A DNA stretch of 12,063 nucleotides from Treponema sp. UBA3870 (GTDB lineage Bacteria > Spirochaetota > Spirochaetia > Treponematales > Treponemataceae): NCBI GenBank assembly GCA_002392275.1, contig DGGQ01000034.1, positions 1-12,063 of the forward strand, read 5' to 3'. The number at the start of each line of letters is the position of its first letter. Position 1 is the first letter of the stretch. Under the pieces are notes generated by a model, which did not search any database, was not told the DNA's origin, and was given only the letters and a program-made list of their open reading frames with translations. Of this stretch, positions 1 to 4,067 are shown piece by piece. The position numbers were made by a program, and so were the translations under genes.

Positions 1-704
1 CAAGCATATCCGTATCGGTTGCCGTGGAGATGGCCAGACGCGGAAAAAAGGTTGTATACATCGACTGCGACCCACAGGGGAACTCAAGTTCATGGCTCTT
101 GGACGACTTTGAGCACGAGCTTGCGGACATACTCTACGACAGAATTCCGGTCCTTGAATGTGTGTACCAGTCCGATCTGGAAAACCTTTTTGTAATCCCC
201 ACGTTCGGGGTAGGGGGGAGCCTCAAGCAGTTCGCCAAAAACGAGCACTATCCATTTAAATTCCAAAAGCAGATTCTGCCGGAGCTTGAAAAACACTTCG
301 ACTACTGCATATTCGACACTTCACCGGCGTTTGACGAGTTCGAGAAGTCCATTTTCATTGGCTGCAACGAGGTTGTCCCGGTTCTGAAGCTGGACGAATT
401 TTCAAAAGACGGATGGGAAATCTTCATCAAAAACCTTGCGCCTGTCGAATCCCAGTACGGAGTCAAGCCCGTTTTCCATAAAATCGTGCTGAACCAGCAG
501 GACAAGAGGCTGAAGACCCAGAGCGCGTACCTGGAGGCTTTCAACGCAATCAACTCGGACGGAAAGTTCGACTTCATCATAATCCCCACGGACCCTGCGT
601 TCTCAAAGAGCCAGAGCGTCCACACGAACATATTCGACAAGGCTGTTTCCGCAAAACCGGAGACCGTAGCCGCAATCTCAGGTCTTGTAGAGAGGTTGAT
701 GTAA
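1..704 (+). CDS. parA: ParA-family partition ATPase, 5' truncated by window edge
   Basis: This is a ParA/MinD-type P-loop ATPase, which in plasmid partition uses ATP-dependent nonspecific DNA binding to move replicon copies apart. The frame is open from base 3, giving 233 visible residues. The first visible residues, SISVSVAVEMARRGKKV, match the helix that follows the ParA deviant Walker A (KGGVGK[ST]). Bases 1-2 (CA) fit the last two bases of its Ser or Thr codon, so the P-loop lies just outside the window. The A' motif is visible as YIDCDPQGNSSS (residues 19-30 of the visible part), and a Walker B-like segment CIFDTSP has its Asp at about 105. A GTG at 24 could be called as a start, but this would remove the Walker A, so the gene surely starts upstream. 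The stop overlaps the next ATG by one base (TAATG), indicating translational coupling with the RHH gene. Family assignment is firm; the partition role is inferred from the adjacent RHH and rep genes. Confidence 0.9.
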   Translation, partial: SISVSVAVEMARRGKKVVYIDCDPQGNSSSWLLDDFEHELADILYDRIPVLECVYQSDLENLFVIPTFGVGGSLKQFAKNEHYPFKFQKQILPELEKHFDYCIFDTSPAFDEFEKSIFIGCNEVVPVLKLDEFSKDGWEIFIKNLAPVESQYGVKPVFHKIVLNQQDKRLKTQSAYLEAFNAINSDGKFDFIIIPTDPAFSKSQSVHTNIFDKAVSAKPETVAAISGLVERLM

Positions 705-1087
705 TGGCAGTCCACCAGAAAAACCCGACATTCGCAGAGCTTCAGAAAGAAAAAATCGCAAGCAACATGCAGAGTTTCGCAACAACACTTGCACCAAGCG
801 CACCTGTGCAGCCTACATCCCCAGTGGAAAGCCCAAAAGAGGAAATCCCGGCACAGAATCAGGATGCTATCAAAACTGTTACCCAGGAAACGGGCGAAAA
901 AAAGCGGAAGGATGTTCTGATTGGAATCCACGTGACGGAGGACGAGAGGAACGAGCTTAGAAGGCTTTTCTGTTCCAACGGATTCTCCCTAGCCACAGCC
1001 TACAGGGCGGCAATGTCTTATCTAAGGCAGGACATGGAGCTTGGAAAGGCATACATCACCAGTAACGGTGAAATCTTCCGAAAATAG
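704..1087 (+). CDS. ParB-like accessory protein with C-terminal ribbon-helix-helix domain
   Basis: A 127-residue protein directly coupled to parA. Its start at 704 overlaps the parA stop and has AGAGG at 691-695, 8 bases upstream. Residues 1-30 are short and helical. Residues 30-66 are a Pro/Ser/Glu-rich, low-complexity linker. Residues 67-112 look like a ribbon-helix-helix unit: a basic KKRKD, a strand VLIGIHV, helix TEDERNELRRLFCSNG, then helix SLATAYRAAMSYLRQD. Small RHH proteins are the DNA-binding partners of ParA in many plasmids (ParG- or ParR-like roles), so it probably binds a centromere site and may repress the operon. Codons 55-60 of the linker (A-I-K-T-V-T) are exactly the reverse complement of a replication iteron (866-884). 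No specific family name is recognised; the RHH call rests on pattern, not a search. Confidence 0.72.
   Translation: MAVHQKNPTFAELQKEKIASNMQSFATTLAPSAPVQPTSPVESPKEEIPAQNQDAIKTVTQETGEKKRKDVLIGIHVTEDERNELRRLFCSNGFSLATAYRAAMSYLRQDMELGKAYITSNGEIFRK
866..884 (-). repeat. Iteron embedded in the RHH coding sequence
   Basis: GCTATCAAAACTGTTACCC on the + strand is the exact reverse complement of the iteron variant GGGTAACAGTTTTGATAGC found at 3828 and 3966. It lies in codons 55-60 plus the first base of codon 61 of the RHH gene, in its low-complexity linker, 1.2 kb upstream of the main iteron clusters and 213 bp before the rep start. Confidence 0.93.
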
Positions 1088-1096
1088 GTGGCCGTT

Positions 1097-2110
1097 ATGT
1101 CTGACAACAATAATTCAGAGAGCATGGAACTTGTATCGATGGAAAACACGGAGGCGGCATCTTCGGAGGACACTTCCATTGACGAAATGTTTGCAATCGA
1201 GCTTTCAAGGCCCACATCCAAGCAAATCAGCTACATCCCAAGCTTTTTCACAACAGCGTCGCTTCCATTCAGGAACGTCAACAAGACTGTATTCGTGAGG
1301 AAGGGGAGCAACGGTATCATTTTGACGCTGACTTCCCCCAAGAATGTTCCCTTTGGCAAATACGGAAGGCTTCTTTTGAGTCTCCTGACCACACACGCGG
1401 TGATTTCCACACAAAAGGATTCCCCGGTCTATCTTGAATATGCCACGCTATCGGATCTTCTAAAGGAAATGCAGCTTCCAAAGCAGAGGGGAGGGGACAT
1501 AAAGGAGCAGCTGGAGTGTTTTTCCAATGCCACGTTCATGTTCGAGCAGAGCATAAGGGAGCTTAAGGCCGCCTACCTTTTTGAAGACATGTACGACAAG
1601 GGGTCTGCACCAAAGGGAGATGTCACAGTCACTACGCGCTCAACAGGAAATATACGTTTTACCGAGGGTGTTCAGTACATGGAGGTGGATGACGGTAACG
1701 ATACAAGGTTTGGTCGGTTCAAGATAATACTTTCCGCAGAGTTCGCTCGATTCTGCCAGGCCCATGCTGTTCCTATCGACTACAGCGTTTACAAGGACAT
1801 CTCCAGTGCGTCCGGGAAAGATTTGTATGCATGGCTTGTCTACAGAAACAATGGTCTGGAGAAGCCTCTTTTTGTTCCACGTAAGAAGCTGGTCGAGCAG
1901 TTCATGCCCACTGATGAAAATTCCAACAGAAGCCAGGAATCGGTCAACTACAAGCGTCTGGTTGAGGAGCTCAAGGAAATCAAGGAAAAATACTACCCCG
2001 AGGTCAAGTTTACAATCTCCCCGGATGGTAGTGGCATAACCCTGTACAAAAGTCCTACGCCTGTGCTGAAGGATGACAAGAGATACGCATTGATTACCGC
2101 AAACATCTAG
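1097..2110 (+). CDS. repA: RepA-type plasmid replication initiator
   Basis: A 337-residue initiator that should bind the nearby iterons and open the origin. The segment PFGKYGRLLLSLLTTHAV (residues 85-102) is the signature of the plasmid RepA_C-type initiators. It is followed by KQRGGDIKEQLECFSNATFMF (129-149), which fits the first winged-helix domain's Gly-Gly turn and recognition region, and later by DLYAWLVYR (242-250), the usual (L)DLYxWLxYR motif. A C-terminal helix-rich segment (280-300) probably belongs to the second winged helix. The first 35 residues are acidic and probably disordered. I choose ATG 1097 over the in-frame GTG 1088 because AGGTGG (1086-1091) sits 5 bases before that ATG and the GTG lies inside this Shine-Dalgarno. 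The gene follows the RHH gene with 9 bases between and its stop is 11 bases from the first iteron, the classic rep-iteron layout. Autoregulation by Rep at the intragenic iteron is possible but inferred. Confidence 0.88.
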   Translation: MSDNNNSESMELVSMENTEAASSEDTSIDEMFAIELSRPTSKQISYIPSFFTTASLPFRNVNKTVFVRKGSNGIILTLTSPKNVPFGKYGRLLLSLLTTHAVISTQKDSPVYLEYATLSDLLKEMQLPKQRGGDIKEQLECFSNATFMFEQSIRELKAAYLFEDMYDKGSAPKGDVTVTTRSTGNIRFTEGVQYMEVDDGNDTRFGRFKIILSAEFARFCQAHAVPIDYSVYKDISSASGKDLYAWLVYRNNGLEKPLFVPRKKLVEQFMPTDENSNRSQESVNYKRLVEELKEIKEKYYPEVKFTISPDGSGITLYKSPTPVLKDDKRYALITANI

Positions 2111-2121
2111 TTGTTCCATGC

Positions 2122-2140
2122 GGGTAACAGTTTTGACAAC
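2122..2140 (+). repeat. Iteron L1
   Basis: GGGTAACAGTTTTGACAAC: 18 of 19 match to the consensus GGGTAACAGTTTTGATAAC. It begins 11 bases after the rep stop and is the only direct-oriented copy in the left cluster. Confidence 0.92.
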
Positions 2141-2151
2141 AGAATTTGGAG

Positions 2152-2160
2152 TTTTCCACA
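2152..2160 (+). promoter_or_regulatory. Candidate DnaA box
   Basis: TTTTCCACA fits the relaxed DnaA consensus TTWTNCACA at every position. It lies between iteron L1 and the AT-rich stretch, where iteron replicons commonly carry DnaA boxes. A 9-mer with two degenerate positions can occur by chance, so position is the main support. Confidence 0.5.
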
Positions 2161-2174
2161 GTTTTCGGAGCTCT

Positions 2175-2222
2175 GTTATTAGCCTTTTATATATTAATAG
2201 TTAATTATTAGTATATATAGAA
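2175..2222. other. AT-rich candidate DNA-unwinding element
   Basis: This stretch is almost wholly A and T (about 40 of 48 bases), with runs such as TATATATTAATAG and TATATATAG. It lies between iteron L1 plus a DnaA-box-like site and the inverted iterons L2-L6, so it is the best candidate for origin melting. The assignment is from composition and position only. Confidence 0.5.
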
Positions 2223-2224
2223 GA

Positions 2225-2243
2225 GATTTCAAAACTGTGACGG
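2225..2243 (-). repeat. Iteron L2 (degenerate)
   Basis: Inverted copy with 16 of 19 matches to its subfamily form (reads GATTTCAAAACTGT then GACGG on the + strand). It is the weakest copy and lies 22 bp from L3, about two helical turns. Confidence 0.7.
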
Positions 2244-2246
2244 ATT

Positions 2247-2265
2247 GATTTCAAGACTGTTACCC
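2247..2265 (-). repeat. Iteron L3
   Basis: GATTTCAAGACTGTTACCC on the + strand, an inverted copy of the GAAATC-ended subfamily seen only in the left cluster, with one internal A-to-G change relative to L5. Confidence 0.9.
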
Positions 2266-2327
2266 GGCTTTTTTGTGCTATTTTTCCAAGTCTATGTAAT
2301 ACAAGGAATTACGGAACTTTTCAACAT

Positions 2328-2346
2328 GATTTCAAGACTGTTACCG
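2328..2346 (-). repeat. Iteron L4
   Basis: GATTTCAAGACTGTTACCG on the + strand. It is identical to L3 except for the last base. Confidence 0.88.
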
Positions 2347-2371
2347 ATGGATGCTTAATACACAGGCATCC

Positions 2372-2380
2372 TGTGCAAAA
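2372..2380 (-). promoter_or_regulatory. Candidate second DnaA box
   Basis: TGTGCAAAA on the + strand is the reverse complement of TTTTGCACA, which satisfies TTWTNCACA. It abuts iteron L5 with a one-base gap. Context supports it modestly; the motif alone is weak. Confidence 0.38.
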
Positions 2381-2381
2381 A

Positions 2382-2400
2382 GATTTCAAAACTGTTACCC
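2382..2400 (-). repeat. Iteron L5
   Basis: GATTTCAAAACTGTTACCC on the + strand, an inverted copy with a perfect core and the left-cluster GAAATC end. Confidence 0.92.
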
Positions 2401-2433
2401 TAGCATCTGACCTTCATGTACCTGTGGGCTGTT

Positions 2434-2452
2434 GTTATCAAAATTGTTACCC
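2434..2452 (-). repeat. Iteron L6
   Basis: GTTATCAAAATTGTTACCC on the + strand, an inverted copy with one mismatch to the main consensus. It is the last copy before the 125-bp array and returns to the GATAAC end used in the right cluster. Confidence 0.92.
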
Positions 2453-2548
2453 GAGATGCATATTATTATGGAAGAAAAGTGAATCGCCATAACCTGGAAC
2501 AAGAAAAAACAAGCCTCCTATACAGATTTACAGAAATAATTTTGTTTA

Positions 2549-2581
2549 CCGTGAAACATTTTTACTAAAGTTTTTTCACGG
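2549..2581. repeat. Inverted repeat at left edge of the array
   Basis: The arms CCGTGAAA (2549-2556) and TTTCACGG (2574-2581) are perfect complements around a 17-base AT-rich loop. The structure ends 15 bp before the first 125-bp unit and differs in sequence from it. It is not followed by a T-run in the + direction, so it is not an obvious terminator. The rest of 2453-2595 shows nothing I can name. Confidence 0.55.
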
Positions 2582-2595
2582 ATGTGCCGATAGCC

Positions 2596-2720
2596 GCAAG
2601 CCGACGTTTGTCGGCTTGCTCTGAGAGTTTCCATTTGCTCGCGAAGGCTCGCATTTTTTGCGTTGCAAAAAAACATGGAAACTCTCGTAATTTGTTTGGA
2701 ATGATGGGGTTTTGGTGGTG
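2596..2720. repeat. 125-bp unit 1, loop GTTT
   Basis: Hairpin 1 is perfect (10-bp arms, loop GTTT), the 12-bp outer stem is perfect, and the inner T/A hairpin has loop GTT. Confidence 0.93.
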
Positions 2721-2845
2721 GCAAGCCGATGTTTGTCGGCTTGCTCTGAGAGTTTCCATTTGCTCGCGAAGGCTCGCATTTTTTGCGTTGCAAAAAAACA
2801 TGGGAACTCTCGGAATTTGTTTGGAATGATAGTATTTTGGTGGTG
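2721..2845. repeat. 125-bp unit 2, loop GTTT
   Basis: As unit 1, but the last left-arm base of hairpin 1 is T (T-G pair) and the outer stem has one T-G pair. The tail reads GATAGTATTTTGG rather than GATGGGGTTTTGG. Confidence 0.93.
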
Positions 2846-2970
2846 GCAAGCCGATGTATGTTGTCTTGCTCTGGGATTTTCCATTTGCTCGCGAAGGCTC
2901 GCATTTTTTGCGTTGCAAAAAAACATGGGAACTCTCGGAATTTGTTTGGAATGATGGGGTTTTGGTGGTC
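2846..2970. repeat. 125-bp unit 3, loop GTAT
   Basis: Hairpin 1 arms are GCAAGCCGAT / GTTGTCTTGC with loop GTAT, giving one true mismatch and two wobble pairs. The outer stem is weakened by the GGGATTTTCCAT form of its left arm. Confidence 0.92.
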
Positions 2971-3095
2971 GCAAGCCGACATACGTTGGCTTGCTCTGAG
3001 AGTTTCCATTTGCTCGCGAAGGCTCGCATTTTTGGCCTTGGAAAAAGGCATGGAAACTCTCGAAATTTGTTTGGAATGATGGGGTTTTGGTGGTG
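2971..3095. repeat. 125-bp unit 4, loop ATAC, alternative inner hairpin
   Basis: The hairpin 1 loop is ATAC, the reverse complement of the GTAT loop in units 3 and 6, and the arms pair with one wobble. The inner T/A hairpin is replaced by a GCCTT / AAGGC hairpin (loop GGAAA). The 12-bp outer stem is perfect. Confidence 0.92.
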
Positions 3096-3220
3096 GCAAG
3101 CCGACAAACGTCGGCTTGCTCTGAGAGTTTCCATTTGCCCGCGAAGGCTCGCATTTTTTGCGTTGCAAAAAAACATGGGAACTCTTGGAATTGGTCTGGA
3201 ATGATAGGATTTTGGTGGTG
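3096..3220. repeat. 125-bp unit 5, loop AAAC
   Basis: Hairpin 1 is perfect, but its loop AAAC is the reverse complement of the GTTT loop in units 1, 2 and 8. The array is otherwise unchanged apart from CTCGCG to CCCGCG and a few tail changes. Confidence 0.92.
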
Positions 3221-3345
3221 GCAAGCCGATGTATGTTGTCTTGCTCAGGGATTTTCCATTTGCTCGCGAAGGCTCGTATTTTTTGCGGAGCAAAAAAACA
3301 TGGAAACTCTCGGAATTTGTTTGGAATGATAGGATTTTGGTGGTG
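3221..3345. repeat. 125-bp unit 6, loop GTAT
   Basis: Hairpin 1 is as in unit 3 (loop GTAT). The inner T/A hairpin keeps its stem but has loop GGA in place of GTT. A T-to-A change at 3245-3247 makes the only minus-strand stop triplet in the array. Confidence 0.92.
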
Positions 3346-3469
3346 GCAAGCTGACAATGTTGGCTTGCTCTGGGATTTTCCATTTGCTCGCGAAAGCTCG
3401 CATTTTTTGCTTTGCAAAAAAACATGGAAACTCTCGGAATTGGTTTGGAATGATAGGATTTTGGTGGTG
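3346..3469. repeat. 124-bp unit 7, 3-base loop
   Basis: Hairpin 1 arms GCAAGCTGAC / GTTGGCTTGC pair with two wobbles and a 3-base loop AAT, which accounts for the one-base-shorter period. The inner T/A hairpin has loop TTT. Confidence 0.92.
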
Positions 3470-3578
3470 GCAAGCCGACGTTTGTCGGCTTGCTCTGAGA
3501 ATTTTCATTTGCTCGCGAAGGCTCGCATTTTTTGGCCTTGGAAAAAGGCATGGAAACTCTCGGGAATAATGGCTTTTT
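3470..3578. repeat. 125-bp unit 8, truncated, loop GTTT
   Basis: Hairpin 1 is perfect (loop GTTT) and the inner hairpin is the GCCTT / AAGGC form shared only with unit 4. The tail is shortened (GGGAATAATGGCTTTTTGG) and its final G residues merge into iteron R1. Confidence 0.9.
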
Positions 3579-3579
3579 G

Positions 3580-3598
3580 GGGTAACAGTTTTGATAAA
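3580..3598 (+). repeat. Iteron R1
   Basis: GGGTAACAGTTTTGATAAA, one mismatch to consensus. Its leading G run overlaps the end of the last 125-bp unit. Confidence 0.93.
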
Positions 3599-3626
3599 AA
3601 TACTTTTTGCCGGGGGAATTTTGTTT

Positions 3627-3645
3627 GGGTAACACTTTTGACAGC
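3627..3645 (+). repeat. Iteron R2
   Basis: GGGTAACACTTTTGACAGC, the most divergent right-hand copy (three mismatches). Confidence 0.9.
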
Positions 3646-3679
3646 AATTAATGTCGTGTTGGCGGAATCGTTTGGCTGT

Positions 3680-3698
3680 GGGTAACAGTTTTGATAAC
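3680..3698 (+). repeat. Iteron R3
   Basis: GGGTAACAGTTTTGATAAC, exact consensus. Confidence 0.95.
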
Positions 3699-3716
3699 AA
3701 AATAAGCCCAATGACA

Positions 3717-3756
3717 CCATATATAGCGTATGTAAGTCGCGGAATTTCCATATATA
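3717..3756. repeat. Direct repeat CCATATATA between iterons
   Basis: CCATATATA occurs at 3717-3725 and 3748-3756, 31 bp apart (about three helical turns), in the AT-rich gap between iterons R3 and R4. It could be a protein-binding pair or a second melting region. It is low-complexity sequence, so support is modest. Confidence 0.4.
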
Positions 3757-3776
3757 CACATGGTAGACTGAGAATT

Positions 3777-3795
3777 GGGTAACAGTTTTGATAAC
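3777..3795 (+). repeat. Iteron R4
   Basis: GGGTAACAGTTTTGATAAC, exact consensus. Confidence 0.95.
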
Positions 3796-3827
3796 TAGGG
3801 TACGGTGGACGGACCATTTTTTTTGCC

Positions 3828-3846
3828 GGGTAACAGTTTTGATAGC
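3828..3846 (+). repeat. Iteron R5
   Basis: GGGTAACAGTTTTGATAGC, the same variant as R7 and as the intragenic copy at 866. Confidence 0.95.
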
Positions 3847-3881
3847 AAAATGAGGGCGAAAACGCTATATGTAGTGTAAAA

Positions 3882-3907
3882 ATGGCTGTAAATGTGTGTG
3901 CAGCCAT
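3882..3907. repeat. Inverted repeat ATGGCTG / CAGCCAT
   Basis: Perfect 7-bp arms (3882-3888 and 3901-3907) around a 12-base GT-rich loop, in the 104-bp gap between iterons R5 and R6. It could be a small operator or hairpin. No T-run follows, so it is not a clear terminator. Confidence 0.45.
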
Positions 3908-3931
3908 ACCGGAATAGAAAAAAATCAATGC

Positions 3932-3950
3932 GGGTAACAGTTTTGATAAC
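3932..3950 (+). repeat. Iteron R6
   Basis: GGGTAACAGTTTTGATAAC, exact consensus. Confidence 0.95.
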
Positions 3951-3965
3951 AACATGCGGCTCCCT

Positions 3966-3984
3966 GGGTAACAGTTTTGATAGC
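3966..3984 (+). repeat. Iteron R7
   Basis: GGGTAACAGTTTTGATAGC, the last copy. It ends 23 bases before the -35 hexamer of the ankyrin-gene promoter. Confidence 0.95.
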
Positions 3985-4007
3985 AAGTGTGTTTTTCTCA
4001 AAAAAAA

Positions 4008-4036
4008 ATGACAATTTGCGAATCAACGTTTATAAT
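4008..4036 (+). promoter_or_regulatory. Sigma70-type promoter of the ankyrin/AAA/ClpP cassette
   Basis: The -35 ATGACA (4008-4013, 5 of 6 to TTGACA) and the -10 TATAAT (4031-4036, 6 of 6) are separated by exactly 17 bp. The expected transcript start is near 4043, giving a leader of about 25 bases with GGGG (4056-4059) before the ATG at 4068. The closeness of iteron R7 suggests Rep binding could influence this promoter. Confidence 0.75.
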
Positions 4037-4067
4037 AGAACTAATTTTATAAGACGGGGTTTGCTGT

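Larger units (their letters stand above)
2596..3578. repeat. Tandem array of eight 125-bp compound-hairpin units
   Basis: Unit starts are 2596, 2721, 2846, 2971, 3096, 3221, 3346 and 3470. All periods are 125 bp except unit 7 (124). Unit 8 has a short internal deletion and runs into the first right-hand iteron. Each unit contains, in order: hairpin 1 with 10-bp arms GCAAGCCGAC / GTCGGCTTGC and a 4-base loop; a 12-bp stem GAGAGTTTCCAT / ATGGAAACTCTC; inside that stem two smaller hairpins (GCGA-AGGC-TCGC, and TTTTTTGC / GCAAAAAA around a 3-base loop); then about 35 bases of G/T-rich sequence without evident structure. In unit 1 the stem arms are 2623-2634 and 2675-2686. Copies differ at scattered sites, many of them giving G-T pairs or loop changes. 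The array sits between two opposed iteron clusters, suggesting a role in replication, pairing or segregation, or a structured RNA or ssDNA. No known family is recognised. Confidence 0.95.

Noticed and set aside
24..29. GTG 24 as the parA start
   Set aside because: The frame is open upstream, and the ParA Walker A must lie before this position.
1088..1096. GTG 1088 as the rep start
   Set aside because: The GTG lies within the AGGTGG ribosome site that serves ATG 1097.
2596..3578. CRISPR array
   Set aside because: The whole 125-bp unit is repeated with no unique spacers, and no cas genes are in the window.
2596..3578. Integron cassette array with attC-like sites
   Set aside because: Units have hairpins but no GTTRRRY / RYYYAAC core-site pair, no cassette genes and no integrase nearby.
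2584..3685. Plus-strand open frames of 70-175 codons in the array
   Set aside because: Products are just the repeat read in different frames, each beginning inside a unit without a Shine-Dalgarno.
2518..3955. Long minus-strand open frames of 190-360 codons across the hairpin array
   Set aside because: They are open because the 125-bp unit lacks TTA/CTA/TCA, they encode the same sequence in three rotating frames, some run through iterons, and none has a ribosome site. Treated as repeat DNA, not genes.
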